Below are positions 26,997 through 37,694 of a stretch of DNA of 64,000 bases, one piece after another. This stretch comes from Methylobacterium brachiatum (GTDB lineage Bacteria > Pseudomonadota > Alphaproteobacteria > Rhizobiales > Beijerinckiaceae). How positions within the stretch are numbered: the first letter of the stretch is position 1; each line of letters starts with the position of its first letter. The notes under the pieces are model-generated. The model made no database searches. It saw only the letters and a list, made by a program, of their open reading frames with translations, and was not told where the DNA came from. Both the position numbers and the translations under genes were made by a program. Location of the stretch: assembly GCF_020523825.1 (NCBI RefSeq), contig NZ_JAJALK010000012.1, positions 1-64,000 of the forward strand, written 5' to 3'.

Positions 26997-27246
26997 CGGG
27001 TCTCGCCGGGTCGGACGATGCGCTCCGCGGTTGCGGGGCACCGGCGCCATGATTAGGGAGAATGGGTCGGCCCCGCGCCAGCGCGTACGGTCCAGCATGT
27101 CGCAGCCGGCCTTCGCTGAGCGGGCGGACACCCTACATGGGGCGGACGCGATACCGAACACCCCGGTTCAGGCCCAAGCGCGTGCGCCGGCTGCCGGGTA
27201 TCCGAAGCCAGAAGAAGGACTCGGCGCGCGGCGCCGGAACGCTGCC

Positions 27247-28329
27247 ATGAACGAACGCGTCGAACCCGCCGCGCTGGCGGATGGCCGGCCCCTCTCGACC
27301 CTCGTCCCCGCCGCGGGCGGCCTTCCGGCCGACCACCCGAAGGTGGCCTGGGGCCGCGTTGGCGTGCTGCTGATGAATCTCGGCACCCCCGAGGGCACCA
27401 GCTACTGGCCGATGCGCCGCTATCTCAAGGAGTTCCTGTCGGACCGCCGGGTCATCGAGGTGCCCCGGCTGATCTGGTGGCCGCTCCTCAACCTGATCAT
27501 CCTGACCAAGCGCCCGGGGCCGAAGGGTCGCGACTACGCCAGCGTCTGGAACAACGAGCGGAACGAGGGTCCGCTCAAGACCATCACCCGCGGCCAGAGC
27601 GAGCGCCTGCAAGCCGCGATGGGCGATTCCGTCGTGGTCGACTGGGCGATGCGCTACGGCAAGCCGGAGGTGGCTGAACGCCTCCAGGCGCTGCTCGACC
27701 AGGGCTGCGACCGGATCCTGCTGGTGCCGCTCTACCCGCAATATGCGGCCGCGACCTCGGCCACCGCCTGCGACCAGGCGTTCCGGGCGTTGATGGACAT
27801 GCGCTGGCAGCCGACGGTGCGGGTGTCGCCGCCCTATCACGACGACCCGGTCTACATCGCCGCCATGGCCGATTCGATCCGCGAGGGCCTAGCCAAGCTC
27901 GATTTCGAGCCCGAGGTGATCCTGACCTCGTTCCACGGCGTGCCGCGCAGCTACCTGCTCAAGGGCGATCCCTATCATTGCCAGTGCCACAAGACCGGAC
28001 GTCTGATCCGGGAGGCCCTGGGCATGTCGCCCGAACGGATGCGGGTGACCTTCCAGTCGCGGTTCGGCAACGAGGAATGGCTCAAGCCCTACACCGACGA
28101 GACCGTGACGGAGCTGGCGAAATCCGGCGTCAAGCGCATGGCGATCGTCGCCCCCGGCTTCACGGCGGATTGCCTGGAGACGCTGGAGGAGCTCGACGGC
28201 GAGAATCGCCATTATTTCGAGGGGAACGGGGGCGAGCGCTTCGCCTACATCCCGTGCCTGAACGATTCCGATCTCGGCATGAAGGTGATCGAGAACGTGG
28301 TGCGCCGCGAGCTTCAGGGCTGGCTCTGA
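27247..28329 (+). CDS. hemH: Ferrochelatase
   Basis: A 360-residue enzyme that inserts Fe2+ into protoporphyrin IX, the last step of haem synthesis. GVLLMNLGTPEG is the N-terminal signature, LTSFHGVPRSYLLKGDPY holds the active-site His, and VAPGFTADCLETLEEL supplies the conserved Glu region. QCHKT is the usual alphaproteobacterial form. The ATG at 27247 leaves a 35-residue leader before the core. The gene lies alone, divergent from ung. Confidence 0.96.
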   Translation: MNERVEPAALADGRPLSTLVPAAGGLPADHPKVAWGRVGVLLMNLGTPEGTSYWPMRRYLKEFLSDRRVIEVPRLIWWPLLNLIILTKRPGPKGRDYASVWNNERNEGPLKTITRGQSERLQAAMGDSVVVDWAMRYGKPEVAERLQALLDQGCDRILLVPLYPQYAAATSATACDQAFRALMDMRWQPTVRVSPPYHDDPVYIAAMADSIREGLAKLDFEPEVILTSFHGVPRSYLLKGDPYHCQCHKTGRLIREALGMSPERMRVTFQSRFGNEEWLKPYTDETVTELAKSGVKRMAIVAPGFTADCLETLEELDGENRHYFEGNGGERFAYIPCLNDSDLGMKVIENVVRRELQGWL

Positions 28330-28423
28330 CGCGAAAGCGCCGCGACGCCGCTTGCGGTCGGGCCCGGCCGGCCTATCATCCTCCGAAGCTGGACGGTTTT
28401 CAGATCCGGCGTCGGAGGATCAC

Positions 28424-28582
28424 ATGGCGTTCTTCATCGGGATCGCGTGTCCCTGGCTCCTGATCGCGGTGCTCGACCGGATCGCCGAAGGCCGCCGCAC
28501 GGCCGAGCTCGCCGCGCTCGGCGTCACCGCACCGACGGCCGCCGCCCGGTCCGCCTACCTGCATCCCGACCGGCCGTATTGA
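28424..28582 (+). CDS. Small membrane-anchored protein, unknown function
   Basis: A 52-residue protein with one N-terminal hydrophobic stretch (MAFFIGIACPWLLIAVLD) followed by a charged helix and a short tail. GGAGGA at 28414-28419 is close to the ATG, which argues that it is translated. It follows hemH by 94 bp in the same direction. No family is recognised. Confidence 0.55.
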   Translation: MAFFIGIACPWLLIAVLDRIAEGRRTAELAALGVTAPTAAARSAYLHPDRPY

Positions 28583-28654
28583 CGAATCCGGGCGTCCGGA
28601 ATCGCCGAACGTCTGAGACTGTGAGAGTTCTCCGGTCGTTCGACCACCCTCCTT

Positions 28655-28765
28655 GTCATCCCGGGGCCGCGACGCGGAGCCCGGGATCCAGCAACGCAGG
28701 TTGAGCAGACTTGGCGCTGTCGGCGGCTCTGGATTCCGGGCTCGCCTGCGGCGCCCCGGAATGAC
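28655..28765. repeat. Palindromic intergenic repeat, type A, copy 2
   Basis: A 111-bp element with ends GTCATCCCGGGGC and GCCCCGGAATGAC, identical to copy 1 at 13124-13235, and inner blocks CCCGGGATCCAG and CTGGATTCCGGGCTCGCC. The central loop differs between copies while the arms are kept, as expected if the hairpin is what is preserved. It lies between a small plus-strand gene and the 3' end of the parvulin gene. Confidence 0.85.
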
Positions 28766-28828
28766 ACGGTGATTTAACTTGTCCCCCTCCTAACCGGAGG
28801 AGGGGGAAAACCGGCCGCCCCTACCCGA

Positions 28829-29740
28829 TCACGGCTTCTTCGTCTCGGGCGCCGGCTGGGCTGCGGCGGGCGCCGCGTCGGTGCGGTCGATCTTGGCGTC
28901 GGCGCGCAGCTTCAGGATCAGGTCCTGCTGGGCCTTGCGGACTAGGTGCTGGTCGATCTGCTCCTTCAGCTCGTCGAAGGTCGGCTGCGGCTTGGTGCGC
29001 TTCTCCTCGACCTTGATCACGTGCCAGCCGAACTGGCTCTTGACCGGGTCGGAGACCTGGCCGGGCTTCATCGCGAAGGCGGCGTTGGCGAAGTCCGGGA
29101 CCATCCGCTCCTTGGTGAACCAGCCGAGATCGCCGCCCTCGGCCTTGGAGCCCGGGTCCTTCGAGGTCTCGGCGGCGACCTTGGCGAAGTCCTCGCCGCC
29201 CTTGATCCGCGCGGCGATCTTCTTCGCGTCGCCCTCGTTGTCCACGAGGATATGGCGCGCATGCACCTCCTCCTCGGGCTTCATCAGCTTGACGGTCTGG
29301 TCGTAGATCGCGTGCTCGGCCTCGGGGGTGACCGCGCGCTTGGCCTCCTGCTCCAGGTAGTCGTCGAGCAGGAGCTTGTCCCGAAAATAGGCGAGCTTGC
29401 GCTTGAACTCCGGCGTGTCGCCGATCTTGGCCGCCTCGGCGGCCTGCGCGCCGACCCGCAGGTCGACCATGTAATCCACCAGCAGGGACTTCTTCTGCGC
29501 CTCGTCGACGCCCGGCAGCGACAGGGCCGGGTCGTCCGACGCGATGGCCAGGTCGCCCTGCGTGATCGGCTTGCCGTTGACGCTGGCCACCACGGTGTCG
29601 GGGCTCGGGGCGGCCGTGTTGGCCGCGGGCGTCGAGGTCTGGGCCGGGGCCGCCTGGGGCGCCTGGGCCAGCGCGACACCGGGCATCGCGAGCATCAGGG
29701 CGAGCGCGCTCGCGCGCCGGAGGAGGGCGGTGTTCGGCAT
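28829..29740 (-). CDS. Periplasmic parvulin-type peptidyl-prolyl isomerase
   Basis: A 303-residue SurA/PrsA-like foldase. A Sec signal (MPNTALLRRASALALMLAMP, cleavage after ALAQ) is followed by a Pro/Ala/Thr linker, an N-terminal chaperone region and a PpiC parvulin domain (about residues 145-240) with VHARHILVDNEGDA, GGDLGWFTKERMVPDF and FGWHVIKVEEKR. A Pro/Ala-rich tail ends the chain. It is divergent from secA 249 bp away, so export and periplasmic folding genes sit back to back. The ATG at 29740 starts the signal. Confidence 0.93.
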   Translation of the reverse strand: MPNTALLRRASALALMLAMPGVALAQAPQAAPAQTSTPAANTAAPSPDTVVASVNGKPITQGDLAIASDDPALSLPGVDEAQKKSLLVDYMVDLRVGAQAAEAAKIGDTPEFKRKLAYFRDKLLLDDYLEQEAKRAVTPEAEHAIYDQTVKLMKPEEEVHARHILVDNEGDAKKIAARIKGGEDFAKVAAETSKDPGSKAEGGDLGWFTKERMVPDFANAAFAMKPGQVSDPVKSQFGWHVIKVEEKRTKPQPTFDELKEQIDQHLVRKAQQDLILKLRADAKIDRTDAAPAAAQPAPETKKP

Positions 29741-29988
29741 GCTGGCGTGGTCCTCGGCTGACGTCCCGGCGCCGCCCCGGTGAGGCCGGGCGGCGCGCCG
29801 CGGCACAGGTGGCGCGCGTCGCACGAGAAGGCAAGCGCTGCCGTTTCACCCGTCCTGAGCCCGATGGATCTGAGGCTGCCTCTTTCAGGTGCGCCGGCCG
29901 ATGTTTACCTCTATAAGCCCGGCCAACTCCGCCAAGGCCGGCCCGCCACGTTCACCCGTGGGCGGGCTCGCGCGTCCGCAGGTCAACG

Positions 29989-32883
<2,895 letters not shown>

Positions 32884-32896
32884 GGCGGCCCGCCCC

Positions 32897-33568
32897 ATGG
32901 CCGCCCGCGCGGTCTTCGTCGCCGGTGCCGGCACCGAGATCGGCAAGACCTACGTTACCGCGGCGCTGACCCGGCGCCTGCGGGCGCAGGGTCGGCCGGT
33001 GCGGACGCTGAAGCCGCTCGCGAGCGGCGTGCCGCCGCTGAGCGACCCGGCCTTCGCGGAGAGCGACACGGCCCGGCTGCTCGACGCGCAGGGCCTCGGT
33101 ATCGACGACGAGACGGTCGAGGCCTGCTCACCCTGGCGGTTCGCGGCCCCGCTCGCCCCCGATCAGGCCGCGGTGCTGGAGGGCCGGTCCCTGGCGCTGC
33201 CCGACCTTATCGGCTGGTGCCGGGCGCAGATCGCCCACGGTGACGGAACCCTGATCATCGAGGGTGTCGGCGGGGTCATGAGCCCGGTCACCGAGGCGGC
33301 CACCGGGCTCGACTGGCTCAAAGCCCTCGACGTGCCGGCGGTCCTCGTCTCCGGCAGCTATCTCGGCGCGATCAGCCACGCGCTCACCGCCCGCGAGACC
33401 CTGCGCCTCCACGGCATCCCGCTCCTCGCCATCGCGGTGAGCGAGAGCGAGGGGGCTCCGGCACCGCTCGCCACCGTGGCCGCGTCGATCACGCGCCATG
33501 CCGGCGTGCCGGTCTTCGGCCTTCGGCGCGGCGAAGCCTGCCCCGAGGCGTTGGCCGATCTGGTCTGA
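32897..33568 (+). CDS. bioD: Dethiobiotin synthetase
   Basis: A 223-residue ATP-dependent carboxylase that closes the ureido ring of dethiobiotin in biotin synthesis. The P-loop is GAGTEIGKTY (about 10-19), then LKPLASGV and the substrate block IIEGVGGVMSPVTE, all BioD features. It follows secA by 13 bp and could be co-transcribed. Other bio genes are not in the window, so the biotin pathway is split. The ATG at 32897 was chosen at the P-loop strand. Confidence 0.93.
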   Translation: MAARAVFVAGAGTEIGKTYVTAALTRRLRAQGRPVRTLKPLASGVPPLSDPAFAESDTARLLDAQGLGIDDETVEACSPWRFAAPLAPDQAAVLEGRSLALPDLIGWCRAQIAHGDGTLIIEGVGGVMSPVTEAATGLDWLKALDVPAVLVSGSYLGAISHALTARETLRLHGIPLLAIAVSESEGAPAPLATVAASITRHAGVPVFGLRRGEACPEALADLV

Positions 33569-33605
33569 CCGGGCCTCGTCCATCGACCGGGCCAATACCT
33601 CTACC

Positions 33606-33695
33606 GTCATTGCGAGCGCAGCGAAGCAACCCAGTGTGGCGAGCGCTCTCAGTTCGTTGCGCATCCCTGGGTTGCTTCGCTCCGCTCGCAATGAC
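33606..33695. repeat. Palindromic intergenic repeat, type B
   Basis: A 90-bp element whose two 28-bp arms are inverted copies with a single mismatch. They start GTCATTGCGAGCGCAGCGAA and end GCTTCGCTCCGCTCGCAATGAC, with a loop of about 34 bp. It lies between bioD and kup. This GTCATTGCGAGCG(C/G)AGCGAAGC family is known from many bacterial genomes as a dispersed palindrome. Like the type A repeat, its outermost bases are GTCAT...ATGAC. Confidence 0.88.
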
Positions 33696-33817
33696 GTGAG
33701 CGTCGAGGACAAGCTCTTCCTCCGCAAACGGATCCGGCCACGCCGGCTTCCACTTCGACGGCCGGCGCTCTACCTGTCCGGCCAGGGCGAACGATGTAAT
33801 CCCGCGGGAGCCGTGCG

Positions 33818-35764
33818 TTGAGTCAGTCCCTTGCCCCCGCGGCGGCGCCGGGTTCCCAGGCCGGTGCCGGCGACGAGCCCGCGTCCCAGAAGGGCCGGCT
33901 CAAGCCGGCGCTGATCTTCGGGGCGCTCGGCGTCGTCTACGGCGATATCGGGACGAGCCCGCTCTACGCCTTCAAGGAGGCCGTGAAGGCGGCGACCGCG
34001 GGCGGCGCCGCGGTGCCGGCGGCCGCCACGGGTGCGGTATCGTTGATCCTGTGGGCGCTGATCCTGATCGTGTCGCTGAAATACGCGGTGTTGATCCTGC
34101 GCGCCGACAACAAGGGCGAGGGCGGCATCGTCGCCATGCTGGCCTTGCTCGGCGCCCGACAGGCCCGCCACGGGACCTGGAAGGCGGCGCTGCTGGTTGT
34201 CGGGCTGATCGGCGCGGCCCTGCTCTACGGCGATGGCGCGATCACCCCGGCGATCTCGGTGCTCTCGGCCATCGAGGGGTTGAAGGTCGACGCGCCGGCC
34301 CTCGGCCATTTCGTCGTGCCGATCACGATCGCGATCCTGGTCGCGCTGTTTTCGGTCCAGCACAAGGGCGTGGCGGCGATCGGCCGGGTGTTCGGCCCGG
34401 TGATGCTGCTGTGGTTCGTGGTGCTGGCGGCGCTCGGGATCGGCGGCATCCTGCACAAGCCGGAGATCCTCGCCGCGGTGAACCCGCTGCGCGCCGTCGA
34501 CTTCATGCTGCATGCCGGCTGGCACGTGAGCTTCGCCATGCTGGGCGCCGCCTTCCTGGCGGTGACCGGCGGCGAGGCGATGTATGCCGATCTCGGCCAT
34601 TTCGGCGCCATGCCGATCCGGGCGGCGTGGTTCGTCCTGGTCCTGCCGGCGCTGGTGCTCAACTATTTCGGCCAGGGCGCCCTGCTGCTGGCTTCGCCGG
34701 ACGCGATCGAGAATCCGTTCTTCCGGCTCTGCCCGGATTGGGGCCATTACCCGCTGATCGCGCTGGCGACGCTCGCCACGATCATCGCCTCGCAGGCGAT
34801 CATATCGGGCGTGTTCTCCCTGACCCAGCAATCGGTGCAGCTCGGCTTCCTGCCGGCGATGCGCATCGTCCAGACGGCCAAGGAGGAGCGCGGCCAGATC
34901 TACGTCCCGATGGTGAACTGGCTTCTCGCCGCCGCGACCCTGATCGCCGTGGTGATGTTCGGCTCCTCCGACGCGCTCGCCGGGGCCTACGGAATCGCGG
35001 TCTCGATGCTGATGGGGATCACCACCCTGCTCGCCGCGCTGATCGCGCTCCGCTGGGGCTACAACCCGATCCTGGTTTTCGCGGTCAACGGCCTGTTCCT
35101 CGCCATCGACGCGGTGTTCTTCGCGGCCAACAGCGTGAAGATCCTCGAGGGCGGCTGGTTTCCCCTGGTGCTCGCCGGCCTCGTCGCCCTGATGATGCTC
35201 ACCTGGAAGAAGGGCAACGAGCTGGTCGAGGAGGCCCGGGTCGCCCTGCGCCTGCCGGAGGATGCCTTCCTGGCTGGGCTCCAGCACCGGGAGTTGCTGC
35301 GCCTGCCCGGCACCGCGGCCTTCCTGTCGGCGGCCGAGCACGGGATCCCGCTCCACCTGTCGCGCTTCGTCGAGCGCAACCGCGCCCTGATGGAACGGAT
35401 CCTGATCATCACCGCCCTCTACGAGGAGACCCCGACGGTCCCGGCGGAACAGCGCGCCCACGTGACGATCCTGGCGCCGGACTTCTACCGGGTGATCCTC
35501 CGCTACGGCTTCATGGAGGAGGCCTCGATCCCGGAGGGGCTGGCCTGCGCCGTCGCCTCGCGCCACCTGCCGGCGCACGTGATCGAGGACATGACCGTGT
35601 TCGTCGGCCACGAGACCATCATTCCCCGGAGCGACAAGCGCGGGATGGCGCCCTGGCGGGAGAACCTGTTCGCCTTCATGCAGCGCAACGCCGAGCGCAC
35701 CGGCGCCTTCTTCGACGTGCCGACGCGGCAGGTGGTCGAGGTCGGCACCGAGATCGAGATCTGA
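33818..35764 (+). CDS. kup: Low-affinity potassium transporter Kup
   Basis: A 648-residue K+:H+ symporter of the KUP/HAK family, with about 12 membrane helices over residues 30-460 and a cytoplasmic C-terminal domain. ALGVVYGDIGTSPLYAFKE is the signature start, LYGDGAITPAISVLSAIEG the next block and GGEAMYADLGHFG the third. The start is TTG at 33818 with GGGAG seven bases upstream, and no in-frame ATG lies before the first helix. Confidence 0.95.
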   Translation: MSQSLAPAAAPGSQAGAGDEPASQKGRLKPALIFGALGVVYGDIGTSPLYAFKEAVKAATAGGAAVPAAATGAVSLILWALILIVSLKYAVLILRADNKGEGGIVAMLALLGARQARHGTWKAALLVVGLIGAALLYGDGAITPAISVLSAIEGLKVDAPALGHFVVPITIAILVALFSVQHKGVAAIGRVFGPVMLLWFVVLAALGIGGILHKPEILAAVNPLRAVDFMLHAGWHVSFAMLGAAFLAVTGGEAMYADLGHFGAMPIRAAWFVLVLPALVLNYFGQGALLLASPDAIENPFFRLCPDWGHYPLIALATLATIIASQAIISGVFSLTQQSVQLGFLPAMRIVQTAKEERGQIYVPMVNWLLAAATLIAVVMFGSSDALAGAYGIAVSMLMGITTLLAALIALRWGYNPILVFAVNGLFLAIDAVFFAANSVKILEGGWFPLVLAGLVALMMLTWKKGNELVEEARVALRLPEDAFLAGLQHRELLRLPGTAAFLSAAEHGIPLHLSRFVERNRALMERILIITALYEETPTVPAEQRAHVTILAPDFYRVILRYGFMEEASIPEGLACAVASRHLPAHVIEDMTVFVGHETIIPRSDKRGMAPWRENLFAFMQRNAERTGAFFDVPTRQVVEVGTEIEI

Positions 35765-35810
35765 GGCTTCGGAGAGCCGCCGGGAACCCCCGCGCAGACT
35801 GGAACGCATA

Positions 35811-35828
35811 AAGACATGTTTATGTCTT
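35811..35828. promoter_or_regulatory. Palindromic operator candidate upstream of ahcY
   Basis: An 18-bp inverted repeat AAGACATGTTTATGTCTT (7-bp arms AAGACAT/ATGTCTT) stands in an AT-rich island 73 bp before the ahcY start. Its form resembles operators of SahR, the ArsR-family regulator that senses S-adenosylhomocysteine and controls ahcY in many proteobacteria. The assignment to SahR is inference. The palindrome itself is directly visible. Confidence 0.6.
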
Positions 35829-35901
35829 GATTGCTTCGTATCCCGCGAAGTGGTAGGGGCTGGCCCCGAACCGCAACGCGAACACACGGAGCCGCCGACT
35901 C

Positions 35902-37302
35902 ATGGCCAAGGATTATATCGTCAAGGACATCGGGCTGGCCGATTACGGCCGCAAGGAGATCTCGATCGCCGAGACGGAGATGCCGGGCCTGATGGCGGTC
36001 CGCGAGGAGTACGGCGCTGCGCAGCCCCTGAAGGGCGCCAAGATCGCCGGCTCGCTCCACATGACGATCCAGACCGCCGTGCTGATCGAGACCCTGAAGG
36101 CACTCGGCGCCGACATCCGCTGGGTCTCCTGCAACATCTACTCGACCCAGGACCATGCCGCCGCCGCCATCGCGGCCGCCGGCATCCCGGTCTTCGCCGT
36201 GAAGGGCGAGACCCTGGAGGAGTACTGGGACTACACCTCGCGCCTGTTCGATTGGCATGACGGCGGCATGCCGAACATGATCCTCGACGACGGCGGCGAC
36301 GCCACCATGTTCGTCCATCTCGGCCTGCGCGCCGAGAACGGCGACACCGCCTTCCTCGACAAGCCGGAGAGCGAGGAGGAGGAGATCTTCTTCGCGCTGC
36401 TGAAGAAGAAGCTCGCCGAGAAGCCGAAGGGCTGGTTCGCCGGCCTCGCCGACAGCATCAAGGGCGTCTCCGAGGAGACCACCACGGGCGTCCACCGCCT
36501 GTACGTGCTGGCTAAGGAGGGCAAGCTGCTCTTCCCGGCGATCAACGTGAACGACTCGGTCACCAAGTCGAAGTTCGACAACCTCTACGGCTGCAAGGAG
36601 TCGCTGGTCGACGGCATCCGCCGCGGCACCGACGTGATGATGGCCGGCAAGGTCGCCATGGTCGCGGGCTTCGGCGATGTCGGCAAGGGTTCGGCCGCGT
36701 CCCTGCGCAACGCCGGCTGCCGCGTGCTCGTGTCGGAGATCGACCCGATCTGCGCGCTCCAGGCCGCCATGGAGGGCTACGAGGTCGTGACGATGGAGGA
36801 CGCCGCCCCGCGCGCCGACATCTTCGTCACCGCCACGGGCAACAAAGACATCATCACGATCGATCACATGCGGGCCATGAAGGACCGGGCGATCGTCTGC
36901 AATATCGGCCACTTCGACAACGAGATTCAGGTCGCCGGCCTGAAGAACCTCAAGTGGTCCAACATCAAGCCGCAGGTGGACGAGATCACCTTCGCGGACG
37001 GCCACCGCATCATCCTCCTCTCGGAGGGGCGCCTGGTGAACCTCGGCAACGCGACGGGTCACCCGTCCTTCGTGATGTCGGCCTCCTTCACTAACCAGAC
37101 GCTGGCCCAGATCGAGCTCTGGACCAACCCGGGCAAGTACCAGAAGCAGGTCTACACCCTGCCCAAGACCCTCGACGAGAAGGTCGCGGCGCTGCACCTG
37201 GAGAAGATCGGCGTGAAGCTCTCGAAGCTGCGCCCCGATCAGGCCGCCTATATCGGCGTCTCCGAGTCCGGCCCGTTCAAGCCCGAGCATTACCGCTACT
37301 GA
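35902..37302 (+). CDS. ahcY: Adenosylhomocysteinase (SAH hydrolase)
   Basis: A 466-residue NAD-dependent enzyme that splits S-adenosylhomocysteine into adenosine and homocysteine, keeping methylation reactions running. Family blocks seen are ISVGCK-like SLHMTIQTAVLIETL, WVSCNIYSTQDHAAAAI, the NAD motif VAGFGDVGKGSAASLR, NIGHFDNEIQV and the C-terminal KPEHYRY. The insertion near residues 150-190 is typical of the bacterial/plant type. A palindromic operator candidate lies just upstream and paired terminators follow. Confidence 0.98.
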   Translation: MAKDYIVKDIGLADYGRKEISIAETEMPGLMAVREEYGAAQPLKGAKIAGSLHMTIQTAVLIETLKALGADIRWVSCNIYSTQDHAAAAIAAAGIPVFAVKGETLEEYWDYTSRLFDWHDGGMPNMILDDGGDATMFVHLGLRAENGDTAFLDKPESEEEEIFFALLKKKLAEKPKGWFAGLADSIKGVSEETTTGVHRLYVLAKEGKLLFPAINVNDSVTKSKFDNLYGCKESLVDGIRRGTDVMMAGKVAMVAGFGDVGKGSAASLRNAGCRVLVSEIDPICALQAAMEGYEVVTMEDAAPRADIFVTATGNKDIITIDHMRAMKDRAIVCNIGHFDNEIQVAGLKNLKWSNIKPQVDEITFADGHRIILLSEGRLVNLGNATGHPSFVMSASFTNQTLAQIELWTNPGKYQKQVYTLPKTLDEKVAALHLEKIGVKLSKLRPDQAAYIGVSESGPFKPEHYRY

Positions 37303-37321
37303 GCCGGCCTCGGCCGGTGAC

Positions 37322-37353
37322 ACTTCCGGTTCGACGCCCGTCGAACCGGAAGT
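37322..37353 (+). terminator. Strong hairpin after ahcY
   Basis: A perfect 14-bp inverted repeat, ACTTCCGGTTCGAC and GTCGAACCGGAAGT, closes a 4-nt loop 20 bp after the ahcY stop. It is followed by only a short T-poor run (TGAATTCC), so it may stop transcription or protect the mRNA 3' end. Confidence 0.7.
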
Positions 37354-37414
37354 TGAATTCCCGACCGACGGGACGGTAGCCGGCGCGGCTTTGGCCGCTG
37401 CGATCACGAACCAA

Positions 37415-37450
37415 AAAGGGCCCGGCGCGCTGCGTCGGGCCCTTTCGTTT
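37415..37450 (+). terminator. Rho-independent-type terminator, second after ahcY
   Basis: A 10-bp stem AAAGGGCCCG/CGGGCCCTTT (37415-37424 with 37436-37445) with an 11-nt loop is preceded by A5 and followed by TTTCGTTT. The T-rich downstream side suits plus-strand termination, and the A-rich upstream side would allow some action on the other strand. Confidence 0.8.
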
Positions 37451-37694
37451 GTCAAGCCATTCCGGGCCCGACACACTGTGTCTTCTAAGTGTCGTTAACG
37501 GATGATTGTGAGCCGTCGGCGTATAGCCACGCTTCGTTCCCCTTCCGGGTGGATTCCGCAGCACGTTAAGGTGCGGGCGAATCTTAGATCGGTGGGTCCG
37601 CAACGGTTCGGGAGAATCGCCTGCGGGGACGGTGCGTTCTGCGCCGCGCGGTTGCACGCGCATTCGGATCGCCAGGGGTGGGGGCAGGGCTATC

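Larger units (their letters stand above)
37303..37694. other. 392-bp intergenic region between ahcY and divL
   Basis: The first 150 bp hold the two ahcY hairpins. The rest (about 37470-37690) should contain the divL promoter. It includes a short AT-rich piece, GTGTCTTCTAAGTGTCGTTAACG, with one TTAAC half-site like half of a CtrA box but no partner at the proper spacing. No coding frame is supported. Confidence 0.5.

Noticed and set aside
29890..29935. A sigma-70-like promoter before secA (TATAAG near 29910)
   Set aside because: The possible -10 is acceptable but no -35 box matches, so I did not list it.
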